Position numbers and translations under genes: made by a program
Origin: Bemisia tabaci
Lineage: Eukaryota; Arthropoda; Insecta; Hemiptera; Aleyrodidae
Assembly: GCF_918797505.1 (NCBI RefSeq)
Contig: NC_092797.1
Location: 45,792,157 to 45,856,156 of the forward strand
Direction: 5' to 3'
Length of the DNA: 64,000 nucleotides
The notes under the pieces: model-generated
Told to the model about the DNA's origin: nothing
Database searches by the model: none
Seen by the model: the letters and a program-made list of their open reading frames with translations, nothing else
Shown: piece by piece, positions 1 to 12,515 of the stretch
Layout of the letters: each line of letters begins with the position of its first letter
Position numbering within the stretch: position 1 is the first letter of the stretch

Positions 1-182
1 ATGTGTCATTTTGCACGCTTGTTTGGTTGGTTGTGTGATGTGCGAACACCCTTCAAATAGGCAAAAATTGCAAAATGTTGCCCTTTTACCAAAAACCGAT
101 TAAATTTGACTGCACTAAGCAATAATGCCATTTTTTTCTATACTCATGCCTAAAATCATGTCTCTGCGAAAGGAAATGTATG

Positions 183-412
183 CACTAGAAGAAATAAAAC
201 ACATTGGATCTAGAGTCCAGACTCTTGAAAACATTGACAGGAAAAAATTATCTTGATTCAATCGGATTTTTGCTTAAATTAAAACGAAATCCGCTTAAAT
301 TAAGAGGCTTGGTTCTTGATTTAAGCTAGATTCTGATTGAATCAAGAGTACTTTTTCTTGTCGATGTTTTTAAGAGTCTGGACTCTAGATCCAATGTGTT
401 TCTTTCCGGTGT
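183..412. mobile_element. CACTGG-family MITE, copy 1
   Basis: Foldback of about 230 bp; inner arms share GGATCTAGAGTCCAGACTCT and GATTCAATCGGATTT with their complements. Flanked by TG on both sides. Ends slightly eroded (CACTAGAAG, CCGGTG). Confidence 0.7.
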
Positions 413-1715
413 GGCAGAAATATCCTTTCTGGCTTGAAACATTAGTTCCGTTTCGTTTAATGCAGTCAAATTGCCCTTCTTACCATGGGAACTGCGACTG
501 AAAACATACACGCAGGCGCTAATGAGCTCTAACGTGTCGACCCACGACAGTGACACACAAACGATAATCATCGATTAGCATTTACCGACAGATACTTGCA
601 CAATGCATAAGCGCGCACACAACTTGTGTGACACAAGGCTCATTCTATTATTTCCGCCGAGTGGGGATCGTTTTGTCGCCCTTCTAACATAAGGACACAG
701 CTACATTTCGAGATGAACGCTGCAGTATATTTAAGTCAATGATTTTCTGAGAATACCGCCATATTCAGTTACGTCATTTTGTCAGCCATGGCGACGATTA
801 GTACAGCTCTCGGTGTTACAGGTGATTTTTGTCCGAGTCTCTAAGTTTCTCACGGTTTATTTTTTGGGAGTGACCCTCGCAAATTTTCGTCTGGCTTAGT
901 GTGTATTCAGATACAATTGGCCTCAGAAATCCGGCATTTCACCTAGCATCTTCTCTGCAGTGTGAAAGTTACTTTCGGAAGTCAATGCTAAGATTCGTAA
1001 AAAGATGACCATTGACCAAAGAGTTAAGTAATTGATTTAGTAAACTTAACCTAATTCGCAAAAACTTGTCCAGCGTGCGAAGTGTTCATCCCGATATTTA
1101 TGAATCATCATTCGTCGGATTTTATGCTCGACAAATGTCTCGCCAATCATAATCAGTCGAAAAAAGCTTTGACTTTCGAAATTAACTTTTAACAATGCAC
1201 GATCCAAAAGTCTGTTTAAGTCTGTTAAGTCTGTTTAAAGTCTTGAGAAAATGGATTTGGTAGCGTCCTAGCGGAAAATTTCATAGATCGAATCCTTCCT
1301 TTCGTATACAATTGTCAACGATAACCCGAAAGTTTCTTAGAAAGCACACTCACAATCAGATGATTCAAAATTGGCGAATTTTTTCTTCGACAGTAAAAAA
1401 AAAACCCTTTTATCTTTGTATGTGTGGTTGACAGCGGCACATGCTGTATCTACATGCTCACGTGGTTAATTTTTGGACTAACAGCACACTCATTTTCGGA
1501 GAGAAAAATGGGCAGAAAGGGTTACGCAGATAGCATAGCGGAGCGTTGTCACGGTATTATGTGATCTTATTGTTGTTCTGTCCAGAATGACGTCAAATTT
1601 TTGGGACTTACTGCTCTCTTATATATTTTTGTTTTTTTCCATTCTTTTTTTAAAACAAAGTTGTTGAACCAGAACTCACGTAAAAATATAGATACGCCCT
1701 TCGCCGAAAAAATAG
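413..1715. other. no gene recognised
   Basis: AT-rich sequence. An A-tract lies at 1396-1404. The words CATAAGGACACAG and TTTCGAGATGAACGC near 690 resemble the CCTCTGAC MITE family, but too little remains to define an element. Confidence 0.4.
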
Positions 1716-1870
1716 TTCTGTTCACAGGGCTCCTGCACTTCTTTTGTAACAGTCACAGAAGTTTCAGTTATGAGGACAGAATACTCTGTTCCCACGACTG
1801 AAGTTCTGTTCTCACAACAGAAAAATTCTGTAAGCGTAACAAAGAAACTGCAGGAGCCTTGTGAACAGAA
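1716..1870. mobile_element. 155-bp foldback MITE (TTCTGTTCACAGG family)
   Basis: TTCTGTTCACAGGGCTCCTG at the left pairs with CAGGAGCCTTGTGAACAGAA at the right. Interior holds inverted ACAGAA words. A second copy lies at 25625-25776. Confidence 0.75.
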
Positions 1871-2029
1871 GGTTCTGTCGTCAGCACCGTCTATTTTTTC
1901 TGTGTTATGTCAGAGGAGCGACGAAATCAGGCGAAAGCTTTAGCTGACTTAGTTAAATAATTCCAATAGGATAAGTCGAGTTTCGAAGGAAACCTGATTA
2001 CAAAAATTTGAACCTCACTGCCCTCCTCG

Positions 2030-2360
2030 GTGAGCTAGCAGTATTGACTGTGTATTCCAGGCATGTCCGGTTCGAGCTGTCCGCTCGGACCATGATTTTC
2101 GCGAGCATCCGACCGGACCCGAGACCCAACCGGAGACAGACCGGACATGGCAAGCGGACAGACAGCGGGTCCGGCCACGCTCGTCCGGTGCGAACAATGG
2201 AGCACGTCCCGCCACCATGCCGATAAAAACACCCAACTCCCTCCCCGGTTGAGCCCCGACATGCATAAATCTCTATGCGATCCACGGCTTTTGCGAAAAC
2301 CGACCCACGCTGTTTCCCCGCAGCGACGGTTTTACGATCCGGGAGCCTCGTAATTTTCGG
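2030..2360. other. GC-rich island with repeated CCGGAC words
   Basis: GTCCGG/CCGGAC occurs repeatedly and CATGTCCGGTTCGAGCTGTC at 2062 is partly inverted near 2140-2170. Several short frames are open on both strands, which GC-rich sequence produces by chance. No gene called. Confidence 0.4.
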
Positions 2361-2660
2361 GCGACCGCGCTCTCGTTACAGTCAGTACTAAGGAGGAACA
2401 CCGTATACGCCTTTGAACGTTGCCAAATCTCATTCGAAAACGGATATTTTTCAGGATAAACATTATGCTTTTCTCTCCAATTTTTCACAGGGTTGTCACA
2501 GTCAGATAATGCCGGGAAAGTCGGGAAATATCAGGGAATACCGGAAAAATCGGGATGTGTCAGGGAATTTTAAAAAGTCAGGAAAAACCTGAAAATGTCA
2601 AGAAAATGGCGAAAATGTCAACAAAAATTGTTAAGTCACCTTTATTTGCTTTTCAGAATG

Positions 2661-2870
2661 CACTGGAAAAAAAAGAATCTTAAATTTGCCGCCAAGAAGT
2701 ATTTCTTCTTAAATCAAGAATTTTTCTGGTTAATATAAGCTACTTTCTTGCTTAACCCAAGCATTACTTTTATTGTATCAAGAAAACGTCAGCTTAAAGC
2801 AAGAAAAAAAATTTCTTGGCGGCAAATTCAAGAATCATCATGCTTGATCCAAGCTACTTTTTTTTCAGTG
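2661..2870. mobile_element. 210-bp foldback MITE, CACTGG terminus, different interior
   Basis: Begins CACTGGAAAAAAAAGAATCT and ends TTTTTTTTCAGTG, flanked by TG on both sides. Arms carry TTGCCGCCAAGAA and TTCTTGGCGGCAA. It shares only the termini with the GGATCTAGAGTC copies, so it is a separate subfamily. Confidence 0.75.
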
Positions 2871-5800
2871 TGGGTTGGAAGTTTTGAACAGCTGATTTCG
2901 CCTGAAAACTATTTCTGATTATGTCTTTTTAACCGCAAGGCATAACTTCAACGGTCAAGGAATTTCACCAAAATGTGTCCGGGAAATCACGGAAATGCCA
3001 TGGGAATTCATTTTTAAATTCTGTGGCAACCCTGTTTTTAGAAAATTTCACACAAAATTTGATCCTAAGTACCTGATACTTTCAATGATAAACATCCGTA
3101 ACTCCCCTCTAAACGACATATTTTATCGGAGGAAATTCGGCAACGTTCGAATGTCCATGCGATGTTTTTCCTTAGCAAGACAGCAATTGTCTACCCGCGA
3201 AACGGCGCGCGACGCCCAATAAAAGTGTCATCATGCAACCCGTGGGGATCAGAGGGGAAGCGGAGGAAAATGAGCGAAGCCGTGCAGTCTCCCACTTTCT
3301 CTTTTGCTCGGATCAGAATTGGATCAGAATCAACTCAAAGTTCGCCGCTGGCTGATCGGAGCAGGCCTTGCAGCTGATTGCTATACTGATCGTTAAACAT
3401 AACAAGGGAGGGGCCCCTTGGCTGCTACGTGGCTGACCCCCAGAATTCGTGGAAAAGATAGTTAGAAAACTCCTGGAAATCAACGTGTCATCTAGACCGA
3501 CTCAGAGACTTAAACGCAAAGTAAGGAAAGTAGTTGACTTATTTTAATTCAACTCTGTGCTAATGAAATTGTAAGGCTTTGCTGACAGAAGACCAAAGTT
3601 GATAATGCAGTTTTAAAGGACTCCGTATTACTTATGGACGTATTCAAATTAAAATTACTTTGATTTAAATTACGAGGGGGTCCGCACCGATACTTCAAGC
3701 AATTTTGCAGGTGAGACAAAATGAAAGTTCGGAGATCAGTGCTATTTTTAGCCTAAGGAATAAGGATGATTAATGATTAACTTTTTGAGACTAAAATTTG
3801 CGCACCGGTGATAGATGAATTTCGAGGTGAGCACTTTACTGAGCGAGTTTTTGCAAATTAAGTTAGGTCCACGGAACCAAATGCTGAAGACTTTGGTCGT
3901 GAATCAACATCAAGAGAGGCTACGCGTTGACTTTCAAGTGTAATTTTTACAAGATATGGCAGATAACAGTTCTGGGTCGAAATTCATATTGTCTCTAAAT
4001 AATTACAGCATTGAATTATTTTACCTCAAATTGTGTTGTTCGGGCTTTTAAGAACTGTTCAGTTCGAAGGCAAGAGGCAACCCAAATTTTAAAGGGTAAA
4101 AAAGTGCCAAACAATTAATCGGATGAAAGAATATATTTAAATGATTAAAACACGTTTGAAATATTGAATTTGAAAACGAAATCTATAAGTTTAACTCGGT
4201 AAACTGGACAAAGTCCGTGGTTTTTAGTAAAGATCCTCAGAGAGTTTGTCATGATCCCACGGCATCCGTTTCCAATATTGCGAACCGGTTCCTAAGTCGT
4301 GCAAGTTTTCATGGAATTACGCGGAGGAGTTGTAGGAGGGTATGGAGAGAGGGTGGAAAAGCGGCTGAAAACCTTTTGTTTGTTCTGCGGCGGGCGATCC
4401 ATTTTAGGTGAGCTGTGGGCGTAGATCCCAGACGTCTGCAATGGTCTGCATCTGCAAGGCGCGGTGCGGCGGTGAAGTGCGGGAGTACGATAGCATGTGC
4501 TGCGCAAAATGTAGACGAACCGACCCGACCGCAATGGGGCATCTCCTCGCGCAGTGGAAAAAACTTATCATCAGACGAACAATAAGGGATTGCGGGAAAT
4601 AGGGTTCATAGCTGATCATCCAATGGGAAAAAAAAGTTCGGTCATATGAATTGAATGTTCGGTGTGACATCTCACCAAATATTCGGCTTGTCGAACCGAA
4701 CTTTAAGATCGTGTTACCGTTTCAGTTCGTGTAATCGTACTTTGCATATCTGTTTACATCGCTGCATAAATTCGGTTTGACAAACCAAATAGTTGTGGTG
4801 ATATCCAATGATGATATCTATATTTACTTTTATTGTTCTCCTATTTTACCTGCTTCTTGATTATTTCCAAAAACTTATTTTTTTTTCTTTTTTATTAAAA
4901 AAAAAATATAAAATGTCTTGCCATCATTTTCCCTGTTATTCAAAATCATTTTGTTCCCGATCCTTAGTGGAGACTCAGTGCAAGTGTAGCTGCTCGCGGT
5001 TCAAACCAGAAATGGGGATTGTAAAGTGCTCAGAGACAGAGAACTAAGGGGCTGACCACTGATATTGTGACCGCAGAACTTCAATGATACAAAACCGCGT
5101 TGTCGTGTCGCAAAAAAAAAATAAAAAAAAAAAATAAAAAAAGTAAAGAACTCAAAGACGAATCTAATTTGACTTACGATAAGAACATTTCATGTCCGAG
5201 TTCCATTTTTTTTTGTCTTAAAAACAATCTCAAATAGAATCTAAAAATTATTTCCAGGAAGATGCATTTGTTTACTTTAATATCATGGGAAAAAACGAAG
5301 CAGTAAAACAGTTGTTCTGGATTTATTGATTCTTGAGAGCTTTACCTTAAAAAAATGTGCGATATGATTTTGAAATTTCTCTGGTGAGGTGCGTGGTTTT
5401 GAAGACCATCAATCTACATTCCTTCATGTCTGAATATATAAATGTACCCTCTTCATGAAAGGACGTCTAGGTATTCGGTCTGGCATCGACGTTGAAAACA
5501 AGCTGGCCCTAGTACCATTTCCAGCAACGCGTTTTTTCTTTATCCTGTTCAGTTTTTATCTTCTTTTTATCCTCAATCCAGTACCCCTTCTTTTCTATTT
5601 TTCCTTCCATAGCCTGCCTCCCGTCTCTTAGAACCACTGTATTTCACGCTGACGCCACCGGCTATGAGATTTACAAAATTCCTTGCATCGTAATGGAATT
5701 CCCTGCTTCTGTAACAAGAGTCCCTGACTCATCCCAAAAGAATTCAAGTGTCAATTGAAACGGGCTCTATTTTTATTTAAAAACTGCACGTATGCGCCTT

Positions 5801-6318
5801 GTCTTTCAATCCCTTAATTAAAAGTTCGCGGAATTCGGTCCAAAAAAAGAGAAAAAAAATCAGTCTAAAAATGCATTTTTGTTTTAATGCATATTATGTG
5901 AAAATTCGCTCCCAATTCCAATTTTTAAGTACCAAAACGCTAGTTTGGGTCTTCTTTCACCCATAAGGATCTATGTAATTTCGAAACTTCAAACCTGTAT
6001 TTCTCGAAATAGCAAAAACTGCACTCATGCGCCTTGTCCTCCAATCCCCTTAATTCTAGTTGAAATACATTTACTTCTAATATAGGAAATTACAATTTTG
6101 CAAATATCAATTAACAATAAGTCCAAAAGTATCCCCAAAAAAATCCAAAAGTTAAGAAAAAAAACCTATGATTTTTCATAAAAATTTGGAGGGCGGAGGG
6201 CGTCGCGCGTTCCTCCAACTCAGAAATTTTTTTGCAAAAACTTTCGAGGGAAAACGATTCATTTTGACCAATATAAAACTGTTTTGCAGTCCGCCGATTC
6301 AACCCTGAGAGCCTGACC
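2871..6318. other. no gene recognised
   Basis: AT-rich. Includes scattered ACCGAA/TTCGGT words at 4630-4800, A-rich low-complexity at 5109-5147, and single-sided relatives of the 18,841 MITE (AAAACTGCAC.TATGCGCCTTGTC near 5783 and 6013). Confidence 0.4.
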
Positions 6319-6504
6319 GCTGTGCTAAGGAAGAACGCTGTATTAGACTTTAGACGTTGCCAAGTTTCTTCCAATAAAAACCAAATTTACTGGGAAAATT
6401 GTGAATATTACTTTCCAAAATTTTCAGACAATTTTGTACGCAATTTAATACAAAATATCTGAAAATTTCAAGGAAAAACGTTGTTGAAAGTACATGTTTT
6501 ATCG

Positions 6505-6559
6505 AGGGAAATTTGGCAACTCTTAAATGTTCATACGGCGTTCTTTCTTAGCACGGCAG
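6505..6559 (+). repeat. dispersed ~55-bp motif, best-preserved copy
   Basis: Order of words: GAAATTTGGCAAC, TTAAATGTTCATACGGCGTT, CTTTCTTAGCACGGCAG. Other copies, same orientation: 3129-3183, 13339-13376, 22089-22128, 26181-26234, 28021-28060, 30294-30347, 42091-42144. Opposite orientation: 2381-2433, 6319-6372, 24023-24078, 29972-30022, 35321-35377. The block seems to be the conserved end of a larger AT-rich repeat; GAAAATTTTC-type words often precede it. Family unknown to me. Confidence 0.75.
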
Positions 6560-6569
6560 CTGAGACTCC

Positions 6570-6990
6570 CTGCACCTTCGCGCCCAAGTCAAGCCGGACT
6601 CGCAGTAAACGTGGGGCGACCGAGTGTGCCGGGGTGTCGCGACGAGCGTGTTTTCGCACGACGTCGCGTCGATTTGTCGATCGGCGCGGCAGCGTGCACG
6701 TCATTAGCGTCCGCGTTATTAGCATCTGCGTTATTAGCGTTAGCTATCCGCTCGTGCCGCGGAGGCGGAATGCGCGAGTGGCCATTGTGATCGACGAGAA
6801 AAACCGACAAAAATCGCCGCGTGCAGCCGATGGAGCGGCTTTTGCCCGAATTAACCGCGAATTTGACTGTATAATTAGCTCGTGTTGGGCGGAACAATGG
6901 CCGACAATGGGTTTGTCTACACGAGCGAGCACCCCCCCCCCCTCTTTAATCCCTCCCTGCGACTGGTCGAGCTTCGGATGTGGCGTTCTG
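6570..6990. other. GC-rich island
   Basis: CG-dense sequence directly after a copy of the dispersed 55-bp motif. A 177-codon frame (6481-7014) starts inside that repeat and is Arg/Ser-rich without a domain, so I do not call it coding. A short repeat GCGTTATTAGC.T occurs at 6713-6742. Confidence 0.35.
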
Positions 6991-8356
6991 CTTTCTATAA
7001 TCGATGTTGTGTGATAGTGGTAATGGTAAAGCTTTGTTTACATCGAATTGCGATTCTTGTTTTTCTTTCTTTTTTTGCAGCTTTTTGTTGTTAATACAAT
7101 AGACCGCTTGTATGTGCGGAAATAGGAACTTGTTGTGGGCGGCTAGAGGGACACCTAATTAAAGGAATTCAATGGGGCACAGAAAGACACCCCATAATGA
7201 GGGACCTGTCGGGACTCCCGCAGATGCATAGTGAGCCTCTGTAGCTCCAAAGGGGGCGGTCCGAGAGAAATTGAAAAATTGAGTCAATTAAGGGGTAGAT
7301 CTGAGCTGATAACGTAACGCGAGATCTCATTTTTTGGTAATTGAATTCCGGTTTAAGTAACTGAAGTTTTCAACTGCGAAACTGATCGTGAGATTCATTG
7401 TTTCTCACTGTAAAACTAGATACTCTGAACCTAAGCTCGATTTAGGATGAAGACTTCGGTTGATTGTATTGAAAATTTTACAAGAAAGATGCCTTATGAA
7501 TCGAACTTTGGTCGATGTAACCGAAGATTCTAATTCTCGTGTATCAATCTTAGGCTAACATTCAAATCAAATTCTTGGCGTGTCGACTGTAGACGGACAG
7601 CAATATCATTTTTGATTGGAATTTTGAATTTTTTTAACAACTTTTGAAGAGGCATTGTTTCAAACATACAGATACAAACTTTTTATTGCATAATTGATCA
7701 ATTCATGATCATTTACAGAATTGTCAGCGTCAGGTAAACTTTGGTCTCAAAATTGCTAATACCTCACAAAATAGATCTTTTAAAAGTTGACATTAAAAAA
7801 GTAATGAAAAATTTTGCTTCGTCAAATTGAAAAAAAACATGTATTACATTCTCGCAATTTTGCATCATTGCTTTTCGTCCATTTAAATATATTGAAAACA
7901 ATCGATTCCAGTCGAGACAGCCTGTCTTGCCTGTAATCGATTGTTTTACATGCATTTAGATGGAGGGCAACCAATGATGCCAAATTGGCGTGGAATCAGC
8001 CCGACTGAGCGGGTTTTGGCGTCCTGGCGGACGAAACTTGATGAAAGGCACGTTGATTAAAGTCGGTGTGTTATTTGTTTCAGGTGAAAACAATAGGAGA
8101 TCCTCGGGTGAGTTTTCATTCATTGGAGTCTGCTCGGCAGGCATTAATTTATTCATGGATTCGCGTCCCCTTCCCCGTCCAAGCTGGTACAGAGCCGTGC
8201 CGCTGGCCCGAGCCCAGCGCTGCGGGGTTTAATTGATTGCATATCGTTTAAGAAAAGCCTACCTTCCTCGGACGCGCCACTTTTCGAAACAGAGCCTTAC
8301 GTCGTCGTCAGATCTACTATACGACCTAACTGAATCTGTTTTTGGTAGAAGGGCAG
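6991..8356. other. no gene recognised
   Basis: AT-rich, with ACCGAAG/CTTCGGTT words at 7300-7560 and a partial GGCGGATCCAGC-family remnant at about 7895-7975 (inverted ATCGATT words). Confidence 0.4.
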
Positions 8357-8668
8357 GGTGTCTACAAGTTCGGAATTTCCGGAAAGTCCGAAGTACCGGA
8401 TTTTTAAGGGGGGTGTAGTAACTACTGCAGCAACTACTGAAAAAGTGCGGAAATTCCGCAAAAAGTCCAGGATATTTTTCATTTTTGGGTCATTTTTGTC
8501 TCAATTTGAGCGAGAAATTCAAATTTTTTAAATTTTTTGAATTTCGTCAAATGGAGGTACTGAAAGAGTACTGAATTTTCCTATCGAGGAGGTACTGAAT
8601 TTTTTGGGAATGTACTAAAAAGTATTGTAAAAGTACTGATTTTTAGCCCGCCTGTTTTAGTAGACACC
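8357..8668. mobile_element. 312-bp element with GGTGTCTAC termini
   Basis: Starts GGTGTCTACAAG and ends TTAGTAGACACC. The interior has TTCCGGAAAGTCCG and repeated GTACTGAATTTT words. Terminal inverted repeats are short (about 9 bp). Confidence 0.55.
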
Positions 8669-8766
8669 ATGATGGGTACTCGTACGTCGTAAATTTTCAA
8701 ATGATTTTCTTCTCTCCTTTTTTTGCCTTTTTAGCCTCCTGAGGGCTAGTCACACATCTCGTCACT

Positions 8767-8872
8767 CCTCTGACGATAAGGCGTATCTTGATTTCAGCAT
8801 GAGCCCTAGAAAGCATGGATTTATATTTGAAACAGGGCTAACGTGGAAATTACGATACGCCCTTCAAGCGGA
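8767..8872. mobile_element. CCTCTGAC-family MITE, partial copy
   Basis: Shares CCTCTGACGATAAGGCGTAT, ATGAGCCCTAGAAAGCAT and TACGCCCTT with the copies at 22589 and 27547. The right end is eroded. Confidence 0.6.
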
Positions 8873-9506
8873 GAAACGACGATTTTATATAATTTTTTAT
8901 TTTGGAAAAAGAACTGCCCCAAACTTATTACTTCTATCTAACAGTTCTATCTCCTTATACCACGTAAATAACATGTATAAGAGGTGGAACTTTCAAAATC
9001 AGTTCTAACCTAAATTATTCACTAGAAAGGTGTCAGTTTCCCTTTATTTTCCTGAGAAAAGGCGTAAACTCAAAAGTATGGGTATGCTATCCTTTAAATC
9101 ATGTAAATAAATATTTTGGCACCAAAAACGTCATACGGCACAAAAATATTATAAATTGCCATGAACAACATAACTACCTTGCAAAGTCGCAAATGTCTTC
9201 ATTCAAATTGTATTTGCACTAAAAAATTGTCGTCCACATCTTACTGAAGGTTTGACAGATTTGCTTACGATTAGGCAAAAATCAGCAACATTTTAATTGA
9301 AATTGCATTGTCATGTTCTCCAAAAAAAAGAATAAAAGAAAATTGGATTATTATGATAAATTTTCTCGGCAATGGAATTAAATTGCGGTTTTTTGCCAGA
9401 GAAATGACCAAATATGGTTATCTGCAAACTATTTATGACATGTAGACCTCTTCTCTTATTTTCCAAATTACTGATTTTTTTTTTCTTTTTATTTTTTTTA
9501 TTTATA
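8873..9506. other. no gene recognised
   Basis: AT-rich, with a T-rich tract at 9474-9505 (complementary A-tract on the minus strand). Confidence 0.4.
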
Positions 9507-9663
9507 TATACAGCTAAACACTCATCCACAGTTACTTTACCGTCTTCAAGACGTTCGATATACTGCATTAAGTTCGAGGTTTCCACCATACTAATTCGAA
9601 TCCAAACAATAGCATCATAATTCATCCAATCTTTCAAATGAGGGGACTTATCGATACGGATCA
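9507..9663 (-). CDS. orphan coding-like segment, possible exon
   Basis: An open minus-strand segment of about 50 codons whose composition looks protein-coding: RLIRIDKSPHLKDWMNYDAI, VWIRISMVETSNLM, QYIERLEDGKVTVDECLAV. It is preceded by an acceptor-like GGTATTCCAG (9671-9662) and followed by GTATATATAAAT, an AT-rich donor-like site. No other exon was found. I cannot identify the family; a fragment of a domesticated or dead transposase is one possibility, but I have no motif to prove it. Confidence 0.3.
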
Positions 9664-10721
9664 ACCTCTGGAATACCTACCAGTGACGCAGGTGTGGAAC
9701 AATCCAAAGAATAAATTTATTTTACACAAACTAGCAACCGCGGGTCTTTGTGATGCACCGAGGGTGGTCAGCCTTATTATGCTTGAACCGCGCGCATCAC
9801 CTTGATATGCTGAAACATGCCTTGAGACGAATAATTCGATAGATCGATTCTTTTTGCGATATATCAGCCACCTAAGAGCGTTGAAAGTATCGAATAGCCA
9901 CCTCGATCCATCGATTGCTCGCGGAGGGATCGGCACCCGCTTTAAAGCTCGGCGACTTGGCTGGGTGCCACCGATTTTGCAACTCAAAATCTGTATCTTA
10001 ATTATTTTCATTTTAATTGTATGCATTTGCAGTAACATGCCCTTTATCTTCGAGTTGTGGCATTTCATTTGCATGGGAAAATTTTCAGTTTTAAAACAAG
10101 GCTCCTGCCCCGTGTAACTGGTTGGCTTGCGGTGAGAGGTGGCCAGATCAGTCGAAATCATACGTAAGGATGATTTCAGAAATAGTAGACAAGTTTGGAT
10201 AGTTAAAGCTCTAAGTCATCTGATTCTACTTGCAGATGGTTTACGGACATGTGAAAAAATGATAACTATAGGAGAAGGTGAGGGAACAGTAAGGGATCGA
10301 ATTTTAAGTAAAACTGTGAGGAATAGCAGCAAAACAGGGAAGCTCATGAAAACAACTGAAGCTCTGTACCTTGATAAGTTTTTACGGCTATTAGGAAAGG
10401 ATTCTGTAAATGGTTGCAATTTTTCCATTTTCTATGCACATTAAAAGGACATAGTGAAAGAATCGTCGAGCGAGAAATTCAGAGCAAGATTCTAGTATTT
10501 TGTTCAGGGTGGATCCCAGAAAAAATCATGAAATCTTTGTTGTTCGTTTGTTTATAGATTATTAATTTAGACAAAGGAAAATTGGGTGGTTTCCTTTCAT
10601 TCGATTAAATATTACAAGAATATTTTATGCTGCAACTGCTGCAAGCCATGGAATATGTCCAGATTTTACTATAAAATCCTTATGGGTTTGTGTAGGGCTC
10701 TGTTCCATATATCTATCTGAC
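9664..10721. other. no gene recognised
   Basis: Mixed sequence with a GC-richer stretch at 9895-9970. Frames across it (9661-10161 minus, 10139-10444 plus) show no family features. Confidence 0.4.
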
Positions 10722-10946
10722 TACACGAAAAAAACCGTTAGGGGTTTTTCCCTAAAATTGTGGCACTATACCCTACTTCTAAATCGCCCTACTAATTTAC
10801 CCTACTACTAATTTATTTGGATTATACATGTGTACATTTCCAATTAATGCTGGTAACAACATTTGGGCTAAAAACCTAATTTATTGGGGTATACTACCAC
10901 AATTAATTGGAAAGTTGGGGCTTAACTCCTACCTCTTTTTTCACAT
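10722..10946. repeat. imperfect inverted repeat
   Basis: ATTGTGGCACTATACCC at 10759 pairs with GGGGTATACTACCACAAT near 10884, with AGGGGTTTTT/GGGGCTTAACTCC words outside. The arms are diverged; possibly an old MITE. Confidence 0.4.
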
Positions 10947-12294
10947 ATAATGTAAATCCTATGTTGTACTTCTAAATTCTACTCGAGATATTTTAAAATT
11001 ATCCTTTTTATGATGGTATGTTTAGAATCCCATCTTAATCACAGTAAAACTTATATGGGGCTTCTTAAGGAAAGGAGTTGTTTAAGCACCGACCACAAAC
11101 ACGGACCTAACAATCATATTTTATGTTCAACGAATTTCAAAGACACATGTCAGCGCGCTAACGCTGTGTAAATTAACTTCTCAGCTGGACTCTACTTCAC
11201 GCCGGGGGCAGTTCTTCAGCTCCATCGCGTAGATTAAAATATTAATCAAATCTGACACGATCCGCGCGCATCTCAGCTAGTAGAAAGTGGTCGGATGGCC
11301 CGTCGCGCGTAAGTGCGGGGTCGTTTCGTAATAACCGCGGTCGGCTAGCGGCGGGGAGGAGGGGGGCGTGAAAATTCGACCATAATTAATGAGCTGTTTG
11401 TTTAGCGCTCTCGGGATGTTGATCAATAATCAGCGACCGACGACCGACCCCGGCCGGATCGACGAACCTTGTTCCGCTTCAGCGATGACCGAATCACCGC
11501 TGACGCTGAAATGGCAGTAGTAAAAGTGGACGCAGTGAAAGGACCGCCGAAACTTGCTCGGAATTCCTCCGATTGCATGACACACACGTCACTAGTTCGT
11601 ATCGTTCTTTTAACAGACTTTCTCTGCTATTATCGAGAAAAAATCATGGTAAATGAACCCGCGTAGACTTTTAGCATGACGATCAGAGTACTGGTAGTAT
11701 TGATAACCCTTCTCTAGAAAAGTATACCAGAGGAGGAACCCGGGAATATTATTTTTCTCATCTTTTCTCCACTTCCTCCTCCGCTGGTAGCTGTCTGTAG
11801 CACCTGGATACAACTATTCAAGCTCAGATGCTGGCCGTATTGCATACACGAGAATATGCAGGCGCTCTAGTTTCACGCGCTATGCAAGGGTCGTCTCACT
11901 GTCACTGATATCCATTTACTGTAAGCAGAAAATTTTCTTTTTCTTCTCCTTCTGCACCTCCCTCTCGTTCACTTCTTCTCTCCTTTTCTTCTTCCCTTAT
12001 TTTCAATTTGTTTTCACCTTCTCTTTTACCTCTTTCCCCGTTCTCCTCTTATACTTCTTCTTCTCCTTCTTCTTCTTATTTCCTTCTTCATTCTTTTAAA
12101 ATTTGCCTATTCTTTCTCTCATTTTCCCTCCTCCAATTCTGTTTTTTCGTCTCCTTATGCGGTCTCATCTAATTTATACTAAGAGCCAGAGGTTTGTGTT
12201 TTTTCATAACGCCCCATGCAAGTTCATCCAATGGGACTACATTTTGCAAGAAGGAACTACCATTGCTGCCTCACCGATAAAAGCATTTATCTGC
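10947..12294. other. no gene recognised; GC-rich patch and pyrimidine tract
   Basis: GC-rich at 11190-11470 (for example GGCGGGGAGGAGGGGGGCG). A strand-biased C/T tract spans about 11931-12135 (see separate entry). Confidence 0.4.
11931..12135 (+). repeat. ~200-bp polypyrimidine tract
   Basis: CTTCTCCTTCTTC-type words with few purines. It is low complexity; such mirror-rich tracts can form triplex DNA, and no function is implied. Confidence 0.7.
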
Positions 12295-12295
12295 A

Positions 12296-12515
12296 GTGAG
12301 AACTTGAAACACGATGCGGATGCGTTGCAAGATGAAACACACAACTTATTCTACATACGTCGTTTTTAATTTTAGCCGAAAAGTTTAGTTCTTCATTGCA
12401 AAATGCAGTCCAATCATAGAATCCTCGGATCTAAATGACCCAAATCAGCCAGTTCGACCAGAGCTAATTCTATCCAAATCTTGCAACGCACCCGCATCGT
12501 GTTTCAAGTTCTCAC
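12296..12515. repeat. inverted repeat, 38-bp arms
   Basis: AGAACTTGAAACACGATGCG at 12299 pairs with CGCATCGTGTTTCAAGTTCT near 12494. The loop is about 145 bp. A MITE remnant is likely. Confidence 0.65.

Noticed and set aside
6481..7014. A 177-codon plus-strand open frame
   Set aside because: Its first 20 codons are the dispersed 55-bp motif (EIWQLLNVHTAFFLS, seen in other copies as well) and the rest is a GC-rich island with no domain.
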